Source of the DNA: JAFGPF01 sp964409485 | GTDB lineage: Bacteria > Chloroflexota > Dehalococcoidia > Dehalococcoidales > RBG-16-60-22 | Length of the DNA stretch: 22,060 bases | Assembly: GCA_964409485.1 (NCBI GenBank) | Contig: CAYPDM010000024.1 | Span: forward strand, 1-22,060 | Direction: 5' to 3' | Shown here: piece after piece, positions 14,117 to 21,064 of the stretch | Layout of the letters: each line of letters opens with the position of its first letter | Numbering within the stretch: position 1 is the stretch's first letter | Program-made: the position numbers and the translations under genes | Notes under the pieces: model-generated | Database searches by the model: none | Told to the model about the DNA's origin: nothing | Seen by the model: the letters and a program-made list of their open reading frames with translations, nothing else

Positions 14117-14290
14117 TTATAACTTTATGTCTACCGGTGCCCTGGCCTTCTTTTGCCGTGCAACGCGTCTGGCTCTGGCTTCTTTAATAGCCGTATAAAT
14201 ACCGCCGACATTTAAATACCAGACATAGGCCGCCGGAAAGAGAATTATCGGTATTGCTATTACCAGTGCTATTATTAGTTCCCATTGCAT
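14117..14290 (-). CDS. Small single-pass membrane protein, tandem paralogue 2
   Basis: This 57-residue protein starts MQWELIIALVIAIPIILF. It has the same architecture as the 56-residue protein downstream: a hydrophobic helix at residues 4-26, then WYLNVGGIYTAIKEARARR and a Lys/Arg-rich tail. A strong AAAGGAG site precedes the ATG, better than that of paralogue 1. It is the first gene of a leftward unit (paralogue 2, paralogue 1, PAS protein) whose promoter is likely at 14403-14432. The 53-bp gap between the paralogues suggests simple tandem duplication. Function unknown. Confidence 0.78.
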   Translation of the reverse strand: MQWELIIALVIAIPIILFPAAYVWYLNVGGIYTAIKEARARRVARQKKARAPVDIKL

Positions 14291-14402
14291 CGTGGTAATC
14301 TCCTTTCAAAATCATCTTTCGGCTCTCAATATAAGCCTATCATCGGGTTATCAAAACATGCTTCCGTCTTGCTACCTATTTTCAGTCAGCGGATTATAGG
14401 TA

Positions 14403-14432
14403 TTTATACTTAATACTCCGCTGTATAATCAA
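14403..14432 (-). promoter_or_regulatory. Probable promoter of the small-protein / PAS unit
   Basis: On the - strand, TTGATT (14427-14432) and TATAAA (14403-14408) are 18 bp apart. A leader of about 105 nt would precede paralogue 2. The region 14291-14509 otherwise holds only the divergent promoter of the response regulator. Confidence 0.4.
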
Positions 14433-14445
14433 GTATCATCAACGT

Positions 14446-14474
14446 TTGAGGACTTTTTTATTTGGGTGTATGAT
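14446..14474 (+). promoter_or_regulatory. Probable promoter of the two-component operon
   Basis: TTGAGG (14446-14451) and TATGAT (14469-14474) have an exact 17-bp spacer; the -10 matches five of six. The response-regulator ATG lies 35 nt after the -10. Confidence 0.5.
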
Positions 14475-14509
14475 TAAGGTAGAAGTAATATAACGACGGG
14501 GCGTATCAT

Positions 14510-15175
14510 ATGGATAAAATTAAGATATTAATTGCTGACGACCATGCCGTGGTACGGGACGGCACCCGCCAGATTCTTGAGGCGGAAGAGGATATGAACG
14601 TAGTTGCGGAGGCTGCGGACGGCGCCGAGGCGGTGAAATTGTCCGGAAGCGCCAGGCCGGATGTCGCCATCATCGATATTGCCATGCCTGGCGTCGACGG
14701 CATCGAGGCAACCAGGCAAATCAAGTCGCTGTATCCGTCTATCGCCGTGTTGATACTCTCCGCTTATGACGATGACCAGTTCGTTTTCAGTCTTCTGGAG
14801 GCGGGAGCGGCCGGTTATCTGCTGAAAAGCGTGCGCGGTCGGGAACTAGTCGATGCCGTACGCCACGTTTACGCCGGTGAATCGGTGCTGCACCCGACCA
14901 TTGCCCGTAAGGTGCTTAATCGCTTCGTCCAAGCAACCGGCAAAGAAGCGGGCCAGAAGTCTTCTGAAATTTTAAGCGAACGGGAGCTGGAAGTGCTTAA
15001 ATCGGCAACACGGGGATTGAGCAACCAGGATATCGCCGACGAGCTTTGTCTAAGTCTCCGTACCGTTCAGGCACACCTGGGTCATATCTTCAACAAGCTT
15101 CAGGTGAGTTCGCGGACCGAAGCCGTTGTGCGCGCCCTGAAAGAGGGCTGGGTTACTCTGGAGGATATACCCTGA
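14510..15175 (+). CDS. NarL/FixJ-family response regulator
   Basis: A 221-residue DNA-binding response regulator. The receiver domain (1-120) has the acidic pair D10-D11, phospho-acceptor D56 in AIIDIAMPG, the Ser switch in LILSAYDDD and the conserved Lys in LLKSV. A LuxR-type HTH (about 154-215) follows, with LSERELEVLKSATRGLSNQDIA and the recognition helix region LSLRTVQAHLGHI. It is activated by phosphorylation, presumably by the kinase 34 bp downstream. The ribosome site (GGGG) is modest. It is transcribed divergently from the small membrane proteins, an obvious candidate target for its control. The regulated signal is not known. Confidence 0.94.
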   Translation: MDKIKILIADDHAVVRDGTRQILEAEEDMNVVAEAADGAEAVKLSGSARPDVAIIDIAMPGVDGIEATRQIKSLYPSIAVLILSAYDDDQFVFSLLEAGAAGYLLKSVRGRELVDAVRHVYAGESVLHPTIARKVLNRFVQATGKEAGQKSSEILSERELEVLKSATRGLSNQDIADELCLSLRTVQAHLGHIFNKLQVSSRTEAVVRALKEGWVTLEDIP

Positions 15176-15209
15176 TAAAATTGGTTAATAGGATGTTCGA
15201 GGTATAGCT

Positions 15210-16661
15210 TTGGTACGGTGTTTGGATACTGTCTGGATAGTAAAGGCGCTTCGTAAACCCGGTTTCTGGCTTATTCTGGTTGTGCTGGCGCTTATCACCC
15301 TGCCCCACTACGAGGAAACCTTCCTTTTACCGGCCTTTATCGGCCAATTTTCGGCCAGTCTTGGCCTGTCACGCCACGCTTTTGAGAGAGTCCTTTATCT
15401 GGCGCCCATTGTTTGGGCCGGTTTTATTTTCGGCTGGAGGGGGTCTTTCGTTACTTCGCTGGCGGCCCTCGGCTGTATGCTGCCGAGGGCTATCTTAATA
15501 TCCGATTACCAGGTGGATGCTTTATTTGAGACCGGGGCCGTTTTCGTTGTCGGCAATGTCCTGGCTATCAGTTTTGCGTCGCTGCGGGGGGAGCGTGAGT
15601 ACCGTACGCGACTTGAAGCGGCCCAGGAGGAGCTTAAGAAATCGGAGGAGAGGTACCGGCAGCTGTTCGAGAACGCTCACGATGCCATCTGGATTCACGA
15701 CCTGGATGGCAATTTCGTTACCGTCAACCGGGCGACTGAAGAGATGACGGGGTACAGCGCGGAAGAGCTGCTTAAAATAAACGTTAAGAGCTTTTTATCT
15801 GAAGAAAGCCTGGACCTGGCTCATCGCATCAGGAGCAGACTGCTTAGCGATGAAGTGGTCGAGCAGCCTTACGAGCAGCGTATACGGCGGCGGGACGGCA
15901 GCGAGGCGTTTCTTCAACTGGCGACGAGTCTCGTGTTTGATAAAGGCGAGGCCGTGGCGTTTCAACACATCGCGCGGGATATTACCGAGCAGAAGCGCAT
16001 GGACGAGAATCTGCATTTTTATTTGCAGCAGGCCAACCGGGCGCAGGAGGAGGAGCGTAAGCGTATTTCCCATGAGCTTCACGACGATACCGTGCAGTCC
16101 CTGGTAGTGCTTTCCCGCCAGCTGGACGCGCTGGCTGCCGGAGGCAAGGGGCTTTCCGATGAGGCCCGGCAGCGACTCGAGGAGTTGTGGCAGCAGACGG
16201 ACAATATCTTACAGGGCGTACGCCGCTTGAGCCAGGACCTGCGTCCGGCGGCTTTAGACCGACTCGGCCTGCTGCCGGCGGTGGAATGGCTGGCCTCCAA
16301 TGTCAAAGAATATTCCGGGATAGATACCAGCGTTAATTTCGTGGGCAAGGAGCACCGCCTGCCGGAGGAGGTGGCAATCGCCCTTTTCCGCGTCACCCAG
16401 GAGGCTTTGAGGAACGTGTGGCGGCATTCCGGCGCTACCCGCGCGGAGATTACCGTGGAGTTCGAGGATAAGAAGGCGCGGGTGACCGTTAAGGATAACG
16501 GCAAGGGCTTTGAAATCCCAGATAATATGGGCGACCTTGCCAAGCACGGCAAGCTGGGCCTGGCGGGCATGCAGGAGCGCGCCCAGTACGTCGGGGGGAC
16601 GCTTACGGCGGAGTCCGCGCCGGGCAAGGGAACGACCATCACTGTGGAGGCGCCGGGGTAG
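15210..16661 (+). CDS. Membrane PAS histidine kinase (HisKA_3 / NarX-like core)
   Basis: A 483-residue sensor kinase partnered with the upstream response regulator. The N-terminal membrane domain (1-125) carries VLYLAPIVWAG and LPRAILISDY, matching the membrane PAS protein at 13037. A coiled linker and a PAS domain (about 150-270) follow, then a HisKA_3 dimerisation helix with the phospho-acceptor H291 in SHELHDD. The ATPase domain has its N-box near EALRNVWRHSG, G1 DNGKGF (about 429) and G2 GLAGMQERA. The start is TTG, chosen because GAGGT lies 7 nt before it and no ATG suits. HisKA_3 kinases pair with NarL-type regulators, as here. Confidence 0.93.
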   Translation: MVRCLDTVWIVKALRKPGFWLILVVLALITLPHYEETFLLPAFIGQFSASLGLSRHAFERVLYLAPIVWAGFIFGWRGSFVTSLAALGCMLPRAILISDYQVDALFETGAVFVVGNVLAISFASLRGEREYRTRLEAAQEELKKSEERYRQLFENAHDAIWIHDLDGNFVTVNRATEEMTGYSAEELLKINVKSFLSEESLDLAHRIRSRLLSDEVVEQPYEQRIRRRDGSEAFLQLATSLVFDKGEAVAFQHIARDITEQKRMDENLHFYLQQANRAQEEERKRISHELHDDTVQSLVVLSRQLDALAAGGKGLSDEARQRLEELWQQTDNILQGVRRLSQDLRPAALDRLGLLPAVEWLASNVKEYSGIDTSVNFVGKEHRLPEEVAIALFRVTQEALRNVWRHSGATRAEITVEFEDKKARVTVKDNGKGFEIPDNMGDLAKHGKLGLAGMQERAQYVGGTLTAESAPGKGTTITVEAPG

Positions 16662-16676
16662 AGCTTTAGTGAGGTG

Positions 16677-16722
16677 TGGAGCGGGAGACGGGACTCGAAC
16701 CCGCGACAACCTGCTTGGAAGA
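16677..16722 (-). pseudogene. 3' half of tRNA-Gly (TCC), probable attachment-site remnant
   Basis: On the - strand the sequence runs from the anticodon loop (CTTCCAA) through GCAGG, TTGTC, T arm GCGGG-TTCGAGT-CCCGT and acceptor 3' strand CTCCCGC to discriminator T and encoded CCA. The matching 5' acceptor strand (GCGGGAG) and D arm are absent upstream, where the sequence becomes AT-rich and unrelated. Integrases that use tRNA genes leave just such a 3' half at the far end of the element. It cannot make a functional tRNA by itself. Confidence 0.75.
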
Positions 16723-17067
16723 CAGAAATTCTCCGTACGTACTGGCTCATTACCCCTTTTGCATGATTTACCAACATTATACCTGGACTACTTTTTGGGG
16801 GGCAGGTCATATGCACTAAAATATTTCTTTTCCGCCCAGTCTTATAATCCGAGGGAATTTTGCAATACCTATATAAATTTGACTTTTTTCTCTGTTTTTG
16901 GTAATTTAATTAAGAGATAATGAGTGAATTGCACTGATATATGTGTGTTTTTGTTCGTTTTAAGTAATTTTTTTGTAACAAAAGTTACATTGTAACAAAT
17001 ATCACTAATTAAGAGAAACCGCAGAAGGAATTTAACCGGGAAAAGGATACAAGGAGGAGTATCTCTG
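16723..17067. other. AT-rich intergenic region before the respiratory operon
   Basis: This stretch of about 345 bp is without a gene and markedly more AT-rich than its surroundings. It contains TTGACT (16879-16884) with a weak -10-like TAATTT 17 bp on, an 11-bp direct repeat TAATTAAGAGA at 16907-16917 and 17006-17016, and the TGTAAC-type operator array. The ribosome site AAGGAGGAG precedes the ferredoxin gene. No integrase fragment is visible. Confidence 0.5.
16973..16999. promoter_or_regulatory. Triple TGTAAC/GTTACA half-site array
   Basis: TGTAAC-AAAA-GTTACA (16974-16989) is a perfect palindrome. Its right half also pairs with a third site TGTAAC (16991-16996) about a single T. TTGTAACAAA occurs twice with a 17-bp period (16973 and 16990). 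The shape, two 6-bp half sites 4 bp apart, resembles CRP/FNR-family operators. It lies about 70 bp upstream of the anaerobic respiratory operon. The regulator is unknown. Confidence 0.55.
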
Positions 17068-17829
17068 ATGAGATGGGGTATGGTAATAAACCTGATAAAA
17101 TGTACTCGCTGTCACGCCTGTATTGCCGCTTGCCGGATTGAACATTTTTTACCTATGGGTGTTAATTGGCCACGGCTGATCGCCTGGGAAACCGATGTGC
17201 CCGGCGAAGAACTCACGACTATCCCCGTCCGCTGCAATCAATGCAAGGATGCCCCCTGTGTCGAGGTATGCCCCGCCGAGGCGACCAAGAAACGTGAGGA
17301 TGGCATAGTCTACGTTGATAACGATATCTGCGTCGGCTGCCGCTACTGCATCATCGCCTGCCCCTACCAGAACCGCACCTTCTTTTCCCGTGATAAAGAC
17401 CCCGGCTATTTCCCCGGTTATGAGCGGACACGCTTCGAGAAGGCCGGCCGTAAGATTTACCCTCACACCGCCGGTACGACGGAAAAATGTGATTTCTGCA
17501 TGGATAGAATCGATGCCGGTCTGGCTAAAGGGCTGGTCCCGGGCAAGGACCGCGAGGCTACGCCGGCCTGCGTAAACGTCTGCCAGGCGAGGGCTCTAAC
17601 CTTCGGTGACCTTGACGACCCCGAATCTGAAGTCTCAAAACTGATTAAAGAGAAAAACGCTTTTCAGCTTCATCCCGAGTACGGTACCGACCCCTCGGTA
17701 TATTATATCGATGGTAAAATAGGCAACGCGCCTTCTAATATCGCCCCGCGTGAGGAACAGACCGCTTCACACTTGCAGCACCTAAGCACGATGGAGGAAA
17801 GGGCGAAGCAGATTTTCGGTAAAAAATAA
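17068..17829 (+). CDS. Four-cluster ferredoxin subunit of a molybdopterin oxidoreductase
   Basis: A 253-residue electron-transfer subunit of the DmsB/PsrB/NrfC type. Four cysteine groups are visible: CTRCHACIAAC (12-22), CNQCKDAPCVEVCP, CVGCRYCIIACPY, and CDFCM with a distant CVNVCQ, as in family members with four [4Fe-4S] clusters. It would wire the catalytic subunit to the membrane subunit. No Tat or Sec signal is present, so it is cytoplasmic-facing or relies on a partner for export. A strong AAGGAGGAG site precedes the ATG. It is first in the operon; 12 bp separate it from the NrfD gene. Confidence 0.93.
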   Translation: MRWGMVINLIKCTRCHACIAACRIEHFLPMGVNWPRLIAWETDVPGEELTTIPVRCNQCKDAPCVEVCPAEATKKREDGIVYVDNDICVGCRYCIIACPYQNRTFFSRDKDPGYFPGYERTRFEKAGRKIYPHTAGTTEKCDFCMDRIDAGLAKGLVPGKDREATPACVNVCQARALTFGDLDDPESEVSKLIKEKNAFQLHPEYGTDPSVYYIDGKIGNAPSNIAPREEQTASHLQHLSTMEERAKQIFGKK

Positions 17830-17841
17830 GGAGGACTGACA

Positions 17842-18789
17842 ATGTCCCAGATGGCAACGCGCCAGTGGATGGTCACCCATGAGTGGATGGTCAAACCCAT
17901 GCACCAGAGAGAGTGGATTGAAAGACGCGGCATCATGATATGGATTGCCGAGACCTTTACCAGCCTGGGCGCTGGATTATACCTGGTCTCCCTTTTTATC
18001 AACAGCTGGTGGGGCCTGCTGGTGGGGTGGCTGATTATCATGTTCCTTAAGCTCCCCCTCCATATAGCCTACTTCGGCAAACCCTGGCGGTTTTACCGGA
18101 CTATGCCGCCTTTTTCCAATGCCTGGAAGACCTCCTGGTTCGCCCGCGGTATATTGTTTTCCGTATTTTTCGGCACTTTTGGTTTCGTTCAACTTGTCTT
18201 CGGTCAACCCGACCTCGCTAATCTAGTCGGGAATTCGGTAGCCAACCCTATCTATTACACCTTCGGCGTGCTGGCGGGACTTAGTGCCGTCGGCGTCGGC
18301 ATCTACGGCGGTTTTATCATGAACTATGTCAAAGGCATCCCATTCTGGAACCAGGGACTCCTGCCCGTGGTGTTCATACTGGCCGGAGTTGCCGACGGTT
18401 TCGGTCTGGCGATGGGGGTGGGCCTGGCGGGCGGCGATGCCAGCATTGCCTGGGCCGAAGCAGGCAGTCGCTACCTCCTGTTGATTAACATCCTGCTTAT
18501 CGTTACGTACCTGATTAGCGCCAGATACACGTCTGCCGTGGCTAAACTATCGATTCAGGAGCTTCTTACCGGGCCGTCCGCCTTTATGTTCTGGGGCGGG
18601 CTGATTACTCTGGGACTGGTTATACCGGCGGCCATCTCGTTGGCCACTCTTGTCAGCGGCGGAGAGGCTTCCACTGTGCTCTTGATAATTGCTATCGTTG
18701 CGCATACATTGGGGGCCTTTGCCCTTAAATATTGTATTTTGAAAGTAGGCATTTACCGGCCATTGTTGCCGAAAGTTGCCGCATATTAA
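17842..18789 (+). CDS. NrfD/PsrC-family membrane subunit
   Basis: A 315-residue polytopic protein with about eight hydrophobic helices. It belongs to the NrfD/PsrC family of quinone-interacting anchors, which exchange electrons between menaquinone and the ferredoxin subunit without heme. The second-helix region KLPLHIAYFGKPWRF followed by SNAWKTSWFARG is the family signature around the quinone site. A longer hydrophilic N-terminus (about 30 residues, WMVTHEWMVKPM) precedes helix 1. A GGAGG site lies before the ATG. It sits between the electron-transfer and catalytic subunit genes. Confidence 0.9.
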   Translation: MSQMATRQWMVTHEWMVKPMHQREWIERRGIMIWIAETFTSLGAGLYLVSLFINSWWGLLVGWLIIMFLKLPLHIAYFGKPWRFYRTMPPFSNAWKTSWFARGILFSVFFGTFGFVQLVFGQPDLANLVGNSVANPIYYTFGVLAGLSAVGVGIYGGFIMNYVKGIPFWNQGLLPVVFILAGVADGFGLAMGVGLAGGDASIAWAEAGSRYLLLINILLIVTYLISARYTSAVAKLSIQELLTGPSAFMFWGGLITLGLVIPAAISLATLVSGGEASTVLLIIAIVAHTLGAFALKYCILKVGIYRPLLPKVAAY

Positions 18790-18865
18790 GGCTGCAAAGC
18801 GTTACTAAAATATTGGCGCTAATAAAATATAAGTATCGCGTTTGATATTTATTATGGAGTCCTAA

Positions 18866-21064
18866 ATGGCTGAAAAGAAAATAATAAAAACCACCTGCAA
18901 GAGCTGCCACGGAGGCTGCGGTGTTCTGGTTGAAGTCACCGACGGCGTAATCACGCACATCGAGGGGAACCCGGATTCCACTACACGCGGCACGATGTGC
19001 GCCAAGGGCTTGTCCAGCATCCAGCACATTGATAACCCCTACCGTATTACCCACCCTTACAAAAGGGTTGGCGAAAAAGGTGAGGGCAAGTGGCAGCAGA
19101 TAAGCTGGGACGAAGCGCTGGACACAATTGCCGCTAAAATCAAGGAGGCCTCCGAAAAATACGGCCCCTGGACGGTAGCTACCTCACAGGGGACGGGCCG
19201 GGGTTATAACCGCTATACCCACCGCTTTTCCCGCTCGATGGGTTCGGCCAATGTCATTTCGCCGGGCTACATCTGCCACAGTCCGCGCATCGGCCTCTAT
19301 GGCCTGATTACCGGCTACGGCCGGCTCTACTGCGACTATCACGGGTGGGGTGGTGTATTCCCCAAAACGCAGATATCCTGGGCCAAGCAGCTTGAAATCA
19401 GCAGCGCCGACGCCGAGCTGTGCAACTGGTATATAAAGTCGCTGGACTACTGCAAGAACCTGATAATTGTCGACCCCCGGGCGACCGCTTATACCTCACG
19501 GGCGACGCTCTGGCTGCAAATCCGGCCGGGCACGGATGCCGCCCTTGCCCTGGGCATGATTAATATCATTATCCAGGAAGGCCTCTGGGACAAAGAGTTC
19601 GTAGAAAATTGGACCTACGGCTTCGAGGAACTGAAAAAACGCGCCGCGGAATACCCGGTGGAAAAAGTCTCTGAAATTACCTGGATACCCAAGGAGAAGA
19701 TTATCCAGGCAGCTCGACTTTTCGCCGAGGATACGCCGGGTGTTATTCAAATCGGCAGCTCACTGGAGCGGCAGGCTAACTGCGGCCAGACCATCCGGGC
19801 AATTATCAACCTGCTTGGCATCACCGGCAATATAGAAAGGCCCGGCAGTATGGTAAGCTGGCTGCTGCCGGAGACCGGCCTGATTGAAGATGTTTTCAAT
19901 GAAATCCCCCTAACCGACGAGATGAGGTCGCATATCTATGGCGGCGATGAATTTAAAATGGGTGCGGCGCGCACCTGCAACCCCGATACCATCATCCGCG
20001 AATTCAATAAAGGTGAAAAACCCATCCGCGTCTGGATAAGCGTCGGCGGCCAGCAGATTGTCCACATGGCCAGCACCCAGCAGGTCGTCGAAGGCCTTAA
20101 AGATGTTGATTTCCTGGTGCAGGTCGACCAGTTCTGGGGCCCGATGGCCGAGATGTCGGACATCGTTCTGCCCGCCGCTCACTGGCTGGAAATGGACGAT
20201 ATTTACGATATGCACCCGCGCTTCATGATAGAAGCGCATAATAAGTGCATCGACCCGCCCGGCGAGGCCAAGTCCGACGCCTGGATTTTTAATGAAATCG
20301 GACGGCGTGTTACACCTGAATACTGGTTTAAAGACGTCGAGGCCCTGCTGGACCATGAGCTAAGAAAAGCGCCGATTACCTGGAAGAAGTTCAGCGAGCA
20401 GACTATTTCCGGCTGCTTCGGCCCGGACCAGGTCTATTACAAATACAAGACCGATTACTGGCGTAAGGGAGGAGGCTTCCCCACCCCCACCGGCAAGATG
20501 GAGCTTTATTCCACGGTACTGGAAAATCTGGGATATGACCCGCTGCCCTTCTTTGAAGAGCCCGGTGAGAGCCCTTATTCAACTCCGGACCTGGCCAAGG
20601 AGTACCCGCTGGTGCTGACCACCGGCTTCCGCTCGCCGTTCTATTTCCTGGCGCAATATCGCAACATCCCATGGCTGCGCACCTTCATGGAATATCCCAC
20701 CATGCAGATTAACCCTAAAACAGCCAAAGAATTAGGTATTGAAGACGGCGACTTCGTCTGGATAGAATCGCCGCGCGGTAAAATTATACAAAAAGCCAGG
20801 CTGTTCCCGGGTGTCGACCCGAGAGTCGTGGCGGCCACTGCCAACTGGTTTTACCCGGAAGCGCCGGCGCAGGGTTTCCGCGGCGTGTTTATCTCCAACC
20901 CCAATGTTCTTACTAACGCCAATTACCAAGACCCCATGTACGGTTCGCCGGACCTGACGTGCCTGATATGTAAGGTATATAAATGTAAACCAGAGGAACT
21001 GAAAGACCCGCAATACACGGATATCTTCACCAAGGAGCATGGGGGCAAACCGTGGGCATGGTAA
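18866..21064 (+). CDS. Molybdopterin oxidoreductase-superfamily catalytic subunit, Cys-ligated, no Tat signal
   Basis: This 732-residue enzyme of the DMSO reductase superfamily has an N-terminal [4Fe-4S] site formed by C11, C14, C18 and C45 (CKSCHGGC, then MCAKG with the conserved Lys47). The Mo/W ligand position holds Cys137 in SPGYICHSPR, as in formate dehydrogenase, polysulfide reductase and acetylene hydratase, rather than Ser or Asp. From memory, several stretches (for example FEELKKRAAEYPVEKVSEIT and MELYSTVLENLGYDPLPFFEEP) resemble acetylene hydratase of Pelobacter; but His15 stands where that enzyme has its catalytic Asp, so a redox role is more likely. No twin-arginine signal is present. 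GGAG precedes the ATG. Its end overlaps the cytochrome b gene. The substrate is not determinable. Confidence 0.9.
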   Translation: MAEKKIIKTTCKSCHGGCGVLVEVTDGVITHIEGNPDSTTRGTMCAKGLSSIQHIDNPYRITHPYKRVGEKGEGKWQQISWDEALDTIAAKIKEASEKYGPWTVATSQGTGRGYNRYTHRFSRSMGSANVISPGYICHSPRIGLYGLITGYGRLYCDYHGWGGVFPKTQISWAKQLEISSADAELCNWYIKSLDYCKNLIIVDPRATAYTSRATLWLQIRPGTDAALALGMINIIIQEGLWDKEFVENWTYGFEELKKRAAEYPVEKVSEITWIPKEKIIQAARLFAEDTPGVIQIGSSLERQANCGQTIRAIINLLGITGNIERPGSMVSWLLPETGLIEDVFNEIPLTDEMRSHIYGGDEFKMGAARTCNPDTIIREFNKGEKPIRVWISVGGQQIVHMASTQQVVEGLKDVDFLVQVDQFWGPMAEMSDIVLPAAHWLEMDDIYDMHPRFMIEAHNKCIDPPGEAKSDAWIFNEIGRRVTPEYWFKDVEALLDHELRKAPITWKKFSEQTISGCFGPDQVYYKYKTDYWRKGGGFPTPTGKMELYSTVLENLGYDPLPFFEEPGESPYSTPDLAKEYPLVLTTGFRSPFYFLAQYRNIPWLRTFMEYPTMQINPKTAKELGIEDGDFVWIESPRGKIIQKARLFPGVDPRVVAATANWFYPEAPAQGFRGVFISNPNVLTNANYQDPMYGSPDLTCLICKVYKCKPEELKDPQYTDIFTKEHGGKPWAW

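Noticed and set aside
16660..16760. A complete, split or permuted tRNA-Gly
   Set aside because: No 5' acceptor strand GCGGGAG or D arm was found on either side, so only a 3' half can be supported.
16510..16920. 136-codon + strand frame over the kinase end and the tRNA-Gly fragment
   Set aside because: It runs out of frame through the kinase ATPase domain and across the tRNA remnant; coding is not credible.
18866..18960. Tat signal peptide on the molybdopterin subunit
   Set aside because: The N-terminus goes directly from MAEKKIIKTT into the cluster motif, with no twin Arg or hydrophobic core, and the ribosome site fixes the start.
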